A DNA stretch of 40,244 nucleotides. Source: an uncultured Lachnospiraceae bacterium (GTDB lineage Bacteria > Bacillota > Clostridia > Lachnospirales > Lachnospiraceae). A model generated the notes under the pieces. That model saw only the letters and a list, made by a program, of their open reading frames with translations. It was not told the DNA's origin and searched no databases. This document shows positions 22,992 to 31,026 of the stretch, piece after piece. The position numbers and the translations under genes are program-made. The stretch's first letter is position 1, and each line of letters opens with the position of its first letter. The DNA lies in contig CAJUBR010000017.1 of the NCBI GenBank assembly GCA_910584695.1, positions 1 to 40,244 on the forward strand. The letters run 5' to 3'.

Positions 22992-24520
22992 CTTATCTTC
23001 TCCTCCTGTAATTCAAAATATTCTCCCCAGCCGCTTTTGGAGCTTAAATATGCCGGTTTAATATCACCGGCCCGCATCCCCTCTGCGGTCAGCCTTTCTA
23101 TATATTTTCCCTGTGGATTCCCTGTCACGGTTACAATACATGCCTCTTGCAGCTGCCCCAGCTGACGGCAGTAATTATAATGGTAGCTTTCCCGCAGCTC
23201 ATCATCTAGCAGTTCCGGTGTGACATGCTCTGCCGTAGTGTAGAGACAGTAGCGTGCTCCCTCCGGTGCAAGCAGGCAAAAGCAATCGGCAATTCCCAGT
23301 TTTTCACATACACCTCTGACAAATTCCTCCGTCAGCTTTTCTCCAAACAGGTCGGAACAGATCCCTGTTCTGCGTAAAAACCGGATTCGCGGTGGAGCAT
23401 CCTTATAAACCGCAAGTACTTCAACAATATCCCCGATACGATAACGGTAAAATCCTCCTCCCGTTGTAACAATCAATTCATACTCTCCCGGTATAAGCAT
23501 ATCAGCCGTCACAATTTCCCCATCCGTCAACCTCCGAAATTCGAAGAAATGGGAATATATACTAAGCCTCGCCCCTTCTTCTCCCACAAGGGGAAAAGAC
23601 ATAAAACATTCCGTTGCCAGCAGTCCCTTCGGCTGAATCAATACACCGGGAAAATATTCCCGTACCTTGTGAACATAGGCGGCGGCACTGCCGTCCGCCC
23701 AGCAGCTAATCATCTTTAATTCGGAAAAAATGTTGTCAAACCGTTTTTTTGCCGCTGCCTCTAAAAAGCTCTGTCTTTTCCTTTCCGGCATCTGTCCGGC
23801 AAGAAAATCTCTATTATCACTGATAAAATCACAAAGCAAAGTAAGAAATGTGGGATTCCACACCGATATCAGTGTAAGCTCCCCACAGCCTAAAAGATGC
23901 AATGCGGTTTTCCTGTAAAAATCCTGCATATCCTCCGCAAACTTTACGCCTCCGTCAACTGCAAAAAGCCGCCGCATAATCCCCTGTGTCACAAAACCAA
24001 AATACTCCGCATCCTCCTCAAATCCCACCGGAATACCGGAGGGTGTATAACTTTTTCCTGCTGTTACCGGGGTAATCGACCAATAACTCTTTCCCTGATC
24101 CACACCGGTTACGTTGGTATAAATATCATACAGCCATGGCTTGATCCCCCTCTGAAATTCCCTTTTTAATGTCTTTGTATAAGGAATCATCTTTTTGCTT
24201 CCCGAAGACCCGCTGGTAAGCTCAAACAGGGTGATTTTTTCCTGCGTGAGTACCTTAATCTCCCCATTTGCCATATCATTGATATAAGGCTCATAATCTT
24301 CGTATACAGAAAGGGGAACCTTTTCTTTAAAGTCCTCATAGCTTTGAATGTTTGCAAATTCATATTTCCTGCCGTAAAGTGTTTCGGAATTTTGTTTCAA
24401 TAACCTAAAAAGGTATTCTGTCTGTACCTTTTTTATATTACAGGTGGAAGTAAATTTTTTATATTCCCTATGGTAAATCAAACGGCATATTCCGTTTAAT
24501 ATTTTACATTGTACACTCAT
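22988..24520 (-). CDS. GH3-family acyl-adenylate/amide synthetase
   Basis: The protein has 510 residues, slightly shorter than plant GH3 enzymes. ATP-binding motif 1 is LTSGSSGSKKMIPYT (101-115). The second motif region is GLLATECFMSFPL near residue 300. The third is YRYRIGDIVEV followed by APPRIRFLRRTG and FGEKLTEEFV, matching the GH3 pattern YRxGDxVxV...PxxxFxxR...GEKLxE. Plant GH3 enzymes activate a carboxylic acid as acyl-AMP and couple it to an amino acid; bacterial members are largely uncharacterised. Here it is embedded among radical SAM and acyltransferase genes with 4-base overlaps on both sides. I infer that it forms an amide or ester bond in a secondary metabolite. Confidence 0.85.
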   Translation of the reverse strand: MSVQCKILNGICRLIYHREYKKFTSTCNIKKVQTEYLFRLLKQNSETLYGRKYEFANIQSYEDFKEKVPLSVYEDYEPYINDMANGEIKVLTQEKITLFELTSGSSGSKKMIPYTKTLKREFQRGIKPWLYDIYTNVTGVDQGKSYWSITPVTAGKSYTPSGIPVGFEEDAEYFGFVTQGIMRRLFAVDGGVKFAEDMQDFYRKTALHLLGCGELTLISVWNPTFLTLLCDFISDNRDFLAGQMPERKRQSFLEAAAKKRFDNIFSELKMISCWADGSAAAYVHKVREYFPGVLIQPKGLLATECFMSFPLVGEEGARLSIYSHFFEFRRLTDGEIVTADMLIPGEYELIVTTGGGFYRYRIGDIVEVLAVYKDAPPRIRFLRRTGICSDLFGEKLTEEFVRGVCEKLGIADCFCLLAPEGARYCLYTTAEHVTPELLDDELRESYHYNYCRQLGQLQEACIVTVTGNPQGKYIERLTAEGMRAGDIKPAYLSSKSGWGEYFELQEEKIR

Positions 24521-25215
24521 TGGAACAATATATTTGCGGCACGTTTTTTCAGCAGTGCCTTATCAATCTTTGCCAGACAGGCAAGATCATTCCCCTGGAT
24601 ATAACCAGGATTTGCCTGACAGAAAAAAGCAATATCCCGGTTCTTCATTTCCCGGCTGCCCACATCGGCAACCCCCTGCTTTAATTTATCCTTGACGGTA
24701 CGATATTCAATTACACCGTTTTCCTGGTTATATTCCCTGCCATACAGCTTCGATGCATAGGCATCGATAATGCTCCTCTCATATACCGGCGTCCTGACAC
24801 GGTAATTCGGATAAAATTCGGTGAAAAACAAAGGCAGCATACGGTAAGTCTTATAACCCTTGCAGATTAAAAACCAGTAGAATTCATCATATTGCTTTGC
24901 GAAATCAAACCAGAAATCTGCCCATGTTTTAAAAAGCTGCATATCCCCCCAATGCTCCTTATGGATAATCGTATCTCCCGAAAAAATGCCGTGAATTTCC
25001 CTGCCACCGATATCCACTGTCATCACCTTCTGGGTTGTAAATCCCACAAGCCCGTCTCTTTCATGATAAAGGCAAAGACAGTAATCCTTGTCTAAAAAAT
25101 CCTTCCGGAAAATACTCTCACTGGTGTTGTCATAAAACGCCGCCATCAGCCTGTACATGGCATCCTGCTCTTCTTTCGTGTATTCCCTAACCGGTTTTAT
25201 CTGTCCTTTCAGCAT
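24517..25215 (-). CDS. GNAT-like acyltransferase in the radical SAM cluster
   Basis: This 232-residue soluble protein has a GNAT-like order: an N-terminal strand and helix (PVREYTKEEQDAMYRLMAAF), charged strands (YCLCLYHERDGLVGFTTQKV), then GIFSGDTIIHKEHWGDMQLF in the place of the acyl-CoA loop, with YWFLICKGYKTYRMLPLFF after it. The canonical Q/RxxGxG/A motif is not obvious, so the fold assignment is tentative. The GH3 start overlaps its stop by four bases, and RS3 ends ten bases upstream; GGGGGG lies before the ATG. A role alongside GH3 in building or capping an acylated product is inferred from context. Confidence 0.5.
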   Translation of the reverse strand: MLKGQIKPVREYTKEEQDAMYRLMAAFYDNTSESIFRKDFLDKDYCLCLYHERDGLVGFTTQKVMTVDIGGREIHGIFSGDTIIHKEHWGDMQLFKTWADFWFDFAKQYDEFYWFLICKGYKTYRMLPLFFTEFYPNYRVRTPVYERSIIDAYASKLYGREYNQENGVIEYRTVKDKLKQGVADVGSREMKNRDIAFFCQANPGYIQGNDLACLAKIDKALLKKRAANILFQ

Positions 25216-25225
25216 GAAATCCCCC

Positions 25226-26572
25226 CTAGTCCTTTTCTGTTTTCAGTCCAAACCGCATTCCCTGTTTTTTATATACTTCTTTGCGGAACAACGGATTATA
25301 GATAAGATATGTGATAAACCGATACGGTGTCCGCATATTTGTCCTCGGCTCCAATGCTCTTTTTACAATGGACAAAGGACTGTTAAAACGTCTCCGGCAG
25401 TCAAAGGAAACTTCCGTTAATTCATCCGCTGTCATGTTCTTTGGCACAATACTCGCATAATTAAAGCGGTAGTCTTCGTGCAGCCACCATTTACCATCAT
25501 AAAGCAGCCGTCCCTCCTGTTTCATTTTTTCGTAAAGGGGTGTATTGGGATAGGGCATCAGAATATTAAATGCCGCAAATGTAAATTTGTTTCGAATTGC
25601 AAAATCACAGGTTGCCCGGATGGAGCGGACAGTATCCCCATCATGCCCCACCGTAAAGGCGGCCCAGGTCTGTAATCCCCATTTTCTAAGCTGCCGGATT
25701 TCTTCTTTATACATATCATTGGAACCACGTCGGTTCGTATTCTTATTCATCTCCGTGATACAGTCTGGAGAAATCGACTCAAAACCAATGACAAGCCCCA
25801 GACAGCCGCTTTTTACCATCAGCTCCATCAGTTCTTTATCGTTTAACATATCCATACTGCCCTGACTCACCCAGTGAATCTTTAGAGGGATTAACGCACG
25901 GAAAAGCTCCTTTGCCTTTTCATGATTACAGACGATATTGTCATCCACAAAAAATAGCAGCTTTCTCTTTTGTGCTTTTATTTCCCTGATTACATCCTCT
26001 ACCGGACGGCAGAAATGACGTGCCTTAAAATATACCGAAGAAGCACAGAAGCTGCACCTGTGGCTGCATCCTCTCGAAAATTGCAGCAGCGTTATCGGAA
26101 GATACCCCTTGCCCTCAAAAATATCACGTCTTGTTATTACATTTATCTGGGGACATTCCGGCTGAACCACATCATAACGGCTTTTCAGCCTGCCCTCCTG
26201 AAAGTCCTCTAACATGGTTTTCCACACCGGTTCTGCATCCCCCACGATCACGCAGTCACAATGGGCTGCGACTTCTTCGGGAATCAGCATTGCATGCATT
26301 CCGCCCATAACGGTTTTTACTCCCCTGCGCCGAAACTCGGCACTGATTTCATAGGTGCGTCTTGCAGTAAAGGTTTCCACGGTAATCGCAACAAGGTCAG
26401 TGGGTTCCTCGTAGGGAATTCGCTCCATGCGGTCGTCATACATAACTACTTCGATATCCGATGGGGTAAGTCCCGCAAGGATTCCCAACTGTAACGGCTC
26501 CATTCTCCCCTCATCCACATAAAGACTGTGTTCCCGTCTCCCTATATTGGGTTTAATCAACGTCAGTTTCAT
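25226..26572 (-). CDS. B12-binding-type radical SAM enzyme (RS3)
   Basis: The protein has 448 residues. The N-terminal domain carries TVMGGMHAMLIPEEVAAHCD (87-106) and VIVGDAEPVW. The cluster-binding cysteines are Cys169, Cys173 and Cys176 in SRGCSHRCSFC. LLFFVDDNIVCNHEKAKELF and LGLVIGFESISPDCITEMNK follow. The C-terminal region after about residue 370 matches the tails of the other cluster enzymes (RRRFNSPLSIVKRALEP). Its ATG lies 20 bases inside the 3' end of RS2 with GGAGG eight bases upstream, so the two are coupled. It is most similar by eye to RS5 (both start with MKxTxIxPxIG and have MEPL near residue 24). Confidence 0.88.
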   Translation of the reverse strand: MKLTLIKPNIGRREHSLYVDEGRMEPLQLGILAGLTPSDIEVVMYDDRMERIPYEEPTDLVAITVETFTARRTYEISAEFRRRGVKTVMGGMHAMLIPEEVAAHCDCVIVGDAEPVWKTMLEDFQEGRLKSRYDVVQPECPQINVITRRDIFEGKGYLPITLLQFSRGCSHRCSFCASSVYFKARHFCRPVEDVIREIKAQKRKLLFFVDDNIVCNHEKAKELFRALIPLKIHWVSQGSMDMLNDKELMELMVKSGCLGLVIGFESISPDCITEMNKNTNRRGSNDMYKEEIRQLRKWGLQTWAAFTVGHDGDTVRSIRATCDFAIRNKFTFAAFNILMPYPNTPLYEKMKQEGRLLYDGKWWLHEDYRFNYASIVPKNMTADELTEVSFDCRRRFNSPLSIVKRALEPRTNMRTPYRFITYLIYNPLFRKEVYKKQGMRFGLKTEKD

Positions 26573-27869
26573 TTAACATTCCTCCCAGAAGCTGTCCTTG
26601 TTTTTTCAATATTTCTCTGTGGGAAACCACATTTGCCAAAATAAAGACAAATAAATTAAGCGGCATAAAGTGAATAGGATTTGAAAATAAGCGTTTTACT
26701 ATACACTTCGCCGAATAAAAATCCGTGCGCATTTTCAGACATCCATCCCGGAGCTGCTCCGGTGACATATGCTTCGGTATAAATGCAGTCTCGCCATAAC
26801 GATACCGGTCCGAAAGCCACCATTTTTTATAAAGCAGTCTGCCCTCTGTCTCCATCCGCCTGTATACCCCGGTACCCGGCATCGGTATCAGCGGGTTAAA
26901 ATTGGTAACGGCTATTTTGTTTCTTACCGCAAATTCAAAGGTTCTATCAAAGACATCCGCCTTATCACTGTCACAGCCAAGAACAAAAGTGCCATAAATC
27001 AAGAGCCGGTGGCGGTAAATCCGTTTGATAATTTCATTATAATCCGAAGAGGTGTTGGCTTTCTTGTTCATCTCTTTTAGACTTTGTGCATTCAGGCTTT
27101 CAAAACCGATTAACACGAGAAAACAGCCTGCTTTTTTCATCGCCTTCAAAATCTCGTCATCCCGGGCTGCATCCATACTAATCTGACATGCCCATTTCTT
27201 TTTCAGCGGTGTAATTCGATCAAACAGCTCCATGGCAGATGCTTTATCATAAAACAGGTTGTCATCCACAAAAAAAATAATCTTTTCCCTTGCAGCTTTC
27301 AGCTCCTTATAAATAACATCCACGGATTTCCGGCGGACACACTTGTACATGGTTTTTATGGAGCAGAAATCACAGTTAAATTTACAGCCCCTGGAAAGCT
27401 GATAGACACCGATTCCATAATAGTTATGCCGGTAAACCTCTAAAATATCGGGGGTAAACGTAAGGGGATGTTCTTCACTAGAAGTATACCGACGTGCCGG
27501 CTTTCCCTTAACACAATCGGATAAAAAATCTTCCCATGTATCCTCGGCATCGCCAATCAGCACCGTATCTGCATAGTGCAGCATTTCCTCCGGCATCACA
27601 CTGGCATGGAACCCACCCATCACGATTATATTCTTTTGGGTTTTATATTTTTTTGCAAGTATATAGGCCCGTTTTGCGGTGTAAGTCTCTACTGAAAATG
27701 CAATGATATCCGAATCAATTTTCTCTGGCAGCTTTTCTACACGCTCATCCAGAAAACATATTTCATGTTCCTCGGGAGTAAGATTTTTGATAATGCCAAA
27801 CAACAGTGGTTTCATGGCATCCGAACTGATATCCTCAAACATATTTAACCGAATAAATGTAATATTCAT
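26553..27869 (-). CDS. B12-binding-type radical SAM enzyme (RS2)
   Basis: The protein has 438 residues. The N-terminal cobalamin-binding-like part has IIVMGGFHASVMPEEMLHYA (81-100) and VLIGDAEDTW. The 4Fe-4S ligands are Cys162, Cys166 and Cys169 in SRGCKFNCDFC. IIFFVDDNLFYDKASAMELF and FLVLIGFESLNAQSLKEMNK match RS3 and RS5. The start overlaps the RS1 stop by four bases. As in its paralogues, the conserved cobalamin-ligating His motif (DxHxxG) is not visible, which is usual for this radical SAM class. Substrate unknown. Confidence 0.88.
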   Translation of the reverse strand: MNITFIRLNMFEDISSDAMKPLLFGIIKNLTPEEHEICFLDERVEKLPEKIDSDIIAFSVETYTAKRAYILAKKYKTQKNIIVMGGFHASVMPEEMLHYADTVLIGDAEDTWEDFLSDCVKGKPARRYTSSEEHPLTFTPDILEVYRHNYYGIGVYQLSRGCKFNCDFCSIKTMYKCVRRKSVDVIYKELKAAREKIIFFVDDNLFYDKASAMELFDRITPLKKKWACQISMDAARDDEILKAMKKAGCFLVLIGFESLNAQSLKEMNKKANTSSDYNEIIKRIYRHRLLIYGTFVLGCDSDKADVFDRTFEFAVRNKIAVTNFNPLIPMPGTGVYRRMETEGRLLYKKWWLSDRYRYGETAFIPKHMSPEQLRDGCLKMRTDFYSAKCIVKRLFSNPIHFMPLNLFVFILANVVSHREILKKQGQLLGGMLNETDVD

Positions 27870-29167
27870 TTCCTCATCCTTTTGTCAATTCCAAGAAATT
27901 TAAATCCAATATTGGCACCCAGCAGAATAAAGACATAGGCATTCTTTCTCCATGGTGAGGTAAAAGTACGTCTCAATACTCTCTTCCATGAATATGCTTC
28001 TTTCCAAACCTGTCTGTATATTTCATCCAACCTCTTTGATGTCATATTTGCCGGGGTAAATACCGTATTATGCTGATTGTAACGGCTCCAGTCCTTTGAA
28101 GTGATTCTGCCAGCACGTTCATATTCTTCATACTGCCTCGTTCCGGGATAAGGTGTAAGTACTGCAAAACGGCACAAATCCAGCCCAAGCTTATCCACCC
28201 GCTCCGGCAGTGCCAGAAGTTCTTCCTCCGTATCATTATCAAAACCGAGAACAAAACAGCCGTTCACCGCCATACCATGGCTATGTATATTCTCAATCAC
28301 TTCTTTATATTTGTCTGCATCATGAAAACGTTTTGCGGCATTTGTCAGGGACTGGGAATTGAGTGATTCCAGACCAATCAAAACACCTCGGCAGCCACTC
28401 TCGTAAGCTGTCTGCATCAATTCATGATCATAACCAAAATCGGCAGTCGCATTGGAAGCCCACAAAATCTTCAGTGGTTTTAATGCCTGCATCAGCTCCA
28501 TAGCATATTCCCGCTTGCCAAAAAAGTTGGGGTCATAAAAAATCACCATTTTCGTTTCCAGGGATTTAATCTCTTCTACCACACTTTCCACCGGACGGGG
28601 ATTGCTGTTCCACATCGTCCGCATGGAACAGTATTTGCAACTGTTTTGACAGCCTCTGTCCGCAATAACCGCAGGAATTGCCAGCTTTTTCCTTTCGGTA
28701 ATTTTATCCCGTGCGGGAACCTTAAAATCCGCTGCACATATGTTGTAATTTTTATAAAACTTCTGTGGTATGCCATGCACAAAATCTTCTATAAACTGCG
28801 GTACAGAAATTTCCGCAGGACCCGCAATCACAGTATCACAATGGGCACTGACCTCCTCAGGAAGTGCGGTTGCATGATAACCGCCGCAGACTACATAGGC
28901 ACCCCGCTTTTTAAACTCTGCACAATGCTTATATGCCGTACAGCTTGACGAGGTTTCAAAAGAGAGCAGTACGAGATCGTACTGCTCCTTATCATAACTT
29001 ACTCTCTGGGAATTTTCGTCCACTACATCAATCCGGGAAAATACCCCTTCTGGAATCAGGGCATAAATTGCTGCAAGGGTCAAAGAAGGATAAGAAAGAT
29101 GCTTGGCAAATCTGCCTCTGTAAGAGATTTCTTTTTCATTCCACACATGAATCATAAGTAACTTCAT
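27866..29167 (-). CDS. B12-binding-type radical SAM enzyme (RS1), first gene of the cluster
   Basis: This protein of 433 residues has an N-terminal domain with YVVCGGYHATALPEEVSAHC (91-110) and the 4Fe-4S ligands Cys173, Cys177 and Cys180 in DRGCQNSCKYC. MVIFYDPNFFGKREYAMELM and GVLIGLESLNSQSLTNAAKR follow, the usual order. It resembles RS4 at the N-terminus. I set the start at the ATG at 29167 (MKLLMIHVW), which has AAGGGG nine bases upstream; a longer in-frame extension lacks this. No strong promoter is visible in the 83 bases before it, so the cluster may be read partly from the AAA-TPR transcript or from a weak regulated promoter. Confidence 0.87.
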   Translation of the reverse strand: MKLLMIHVWNEKEISYRGRFAKHLSYPSLTLAAIYALIPEGVFSRIDVVDENSQRVSYDKEQYDLVLLSFETSSSCTAYKHCAEFKKRGAYVVCGGYHATALPEEVSAHCDTVIAGPAEISVPQFIEDFVHGIPQKFYKNYNICAADFKVPARDKITERKKLAIPAVIADRGCQNSCKYCSMRTMWNSNPRPVESVVEEIKSLETKMVIFYDPNFFGKREYAMELMQALKPLKILWASNATADFGYDHELMQTAYESGCRGVLIGLESLNSQSLTNAAKRFHDADKYKEVIENIHSHGMAVNGCFVLGFDNDTEEELLALPERVDKLGLDLCRFAVLTPYPGTRQYEEYERAGRITSKDWSRYNQHNTVFTPANMTSKRLDEIYRQVWKEAYSWKRVLRRTFTSPWRKNAYVFILLGANIGFKFLGIDKRMRK

Positions 29168-29250
29168 TATATTATTCCCCTTTTCGTAATTTATTGCTAG
29201 GCAATTGCAAAACCCGTTTTCAGTCATTCATTATGCAACAAAAACATTTC

Positions 29251-31026
29251 TTAACAATGGGAAAAATCCACTGTTTTTTTATGCAGTTCTTCTGCTTCCT
29301 GGTACTTTCCCTGTTCTTCATACATGTTGGCTAAATTATTGTAACCTACTGCTGTCTTAGGATGATTTTCCCCCAATACTTTTTCCAGTATAATAACTGT
29401 TTTTTTATACAACTCTTCTGCTTCTTGGTATCTCCCCTGTTTGGCATACACATTAGCCAGATTATTGTAACTGCCTGCTGTGTCAGGATGGTTTTCCCCT
29501 AATTCGTTTTCCCGAATAGCAATTGCTTTTTTAAGCAGTTCTTCTGCTTTCTGATATTTCCTTTGTTCCGTATATACAGCAGCTAAATTATTATAACCAA
29601 TTGCTATATCGGGATGTGCTTTTCCTAATACGTTTTCCCATACAGAAATCATCTTTTTATACAGTTGTTCCGCTTCTTGGTATCTCCCCTGTTCCTTATA
29701 TACATTAGCTAAATTATTGTAACTTCTTACTGTGTCAAGATGAGATTCTCCTAATATGTTTTCCAACACAGCAATTGTCTTTTTATACAGTTGTTCCGCT
29801 TCTTGGTACCTCCCCTGTTCTGCATATACAATAGCTAAATTATTGTAACTTCTTGCTGTGTCAAGATGAGATTCTCCTAATACGTTTTCTCGAATGGCAA
29901 TTGTTTTTTTATGCATTTCTTCTGCCTTCTGGTACTTCCCCTGATTTTTATATACGTTAGCTAAATTGTTATAACTTCTTACTGTGTCAAGATGAGATTC
30001 TCCTAATACATTTTCCTGTATAACAAGAGCTGTATTAAACATTTCTTCTGCTTCCCGGTATTTTCCCTGCATTTTATACACATTAGCTAAATTATTATAA
30101 CTTGCTGCTGTTTTAGAATGATTCTCCCCTAATACACTTTTTAATATTTCTATTGCTTTTTCATACAGTTCTTCTGCATTTTGATACTTCCCCTGTTTTA
30201 AATACACATTAGCCAAATCATTGTAACTATATGCTGTATCGGGGTGGGATTCTCCTAATATACTATTCCGTATTTCCAATGTTTTCTTACATAGATGTTC
30301 GGCTTGTTCATAAGCTCCCTGTTGGTTATATACATGGCTCAGCATCTTATAGATAACAGCAGTTTCCAGATGGTTTTTTCCAAATAATTCTTCACAGATT
30401 TCCTTTGCCTGTAATAAGAATGCCTTTTTTTCAGGATACTCTGCTTTCTTCGCTTGCTGTATCAAGCGGTGCATCTCATTATTTTTCTCTCTTTTTTCAT
30501 CTGCACTCCATTGGCTTTTATCCAGTACTTCCGGGCTGGTTGATGAAAACGTTTCTATTTCTTCATTTTCAGAAGGTAAATCCGACTCTCCAGCTTTTCG
30601 TTTCCATGCATTCTCATCAAATAAAATTCTTAATTTGAAAAAGGAATAGAAATCATATGCACCACAGGAAAGCTGATGATCACCATAGGGTGTGGTAAAA
30701 AAAATCAGATTTTTCTCAAGCCTTGCAAGCATATCCCGGCTGAAATTCAGCCGCCTTAAATCCGATTCGTCCTGAACAGCAAATTGAAAATTTATAATAA
30801 AAAACGTCTGTGTTTCCGGCAAAGAAAGGACCCTCTCTTCTAAATCACGAAAAACATATTTCCCAGGATGGCGTTTGTAATCATATATTTCCACCTGTCC
30901 ACCCTGGTAAATCCTAACAATTTCTTTCTGTGTTTCTTCATCCGCTACCACTAAAAAAATACCATATTCTGATTTGTTGATAATCCATCCTAAAGTCTGA
31001 TAGCTTTCCTGATTATGGTGTAACAT
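29251..31026 (-). CDS. TPR-repeat protein with conflict-type N-terminal domain
   Basis: The protein has 591 residues. Residues 1-140 form an alpha/beta domain with QTFFIINFQFAVQDESDLRR, LNFSRDMLARLEKNLIFF and AYDFYSFFKLRILF. The pattern LNxxRDxL ... DFxSF is one I associate with the N-termini of bacterial NLR/STAND-type TPR proteins. A low-complexity linker follows (150-190). From about 219 to the end there are nine 42-residue TPRs of the kinesin-light-chain (TPR_12) type, each near HPDTAxSYNNLANVYxxQGK. The last ends early, in VDFSHC. The ATG overlaps the AAA ATPase stop by 14 bases, so the two products are made together. A sensor or scaffold role for the partner ATPase is inferred. Confidence 0.85.
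   Translation of the reverse strand: MLHHNQESYQTLGWIINKSEYGIFLVVADEETQKEIVRIYQGGQVEIYDYKRHPGKYVFRDLEERVLSLPETQTFFIINFQFAVQDESDLRRLNFSRDMLARLEKNLIFFTTPYGDHQLSCGAYDFYSFFKLRILFDENAWKRKAGESDLPSENEEIETFSSTSPEVLDKSQWSADEKREKNNEMHRLIQQAKKAEYPEKKAFLLQAKEICEELFGKNHLETAVIYKMLSHVYNQQGAYEQAEHLCKKTLEIRNSILGESHPDTAYSYNDLANVYLKQGKYQNAEELYEKAIEILKSVLGENHSKTAASYNNLANVYKMQGKYREAEEMFNTALVIQENVLGESHLDTVRSYNNLANVYKNQGKYQKAEEMHKKTIAIRENVLGESHLDTARSYNNLAIVYAEQGRYQEAEQLYKKTIAVLENILGESHLDTVRSYNNLANVYKEQGRYQEAEQLYKKMISVWENVLGKAHPDIAIGYNNLAAVYTEQRKYQKAEELLKKAIAIRENELGENHPDTAGSYNNLANVYAKQGRYQEAEELYKKTVIILEKVLGENHPKTAVGYNNLANMYEEQGKYQEAEELHKKTVDFSHC

Noticed and set aside
29275..30370. Regular DNA repeats resembling a CRISPR or minisatellite array
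   Set aside because: The period is 126 bases with no unique spacers and the frame is open; the repeats encode TPR units.
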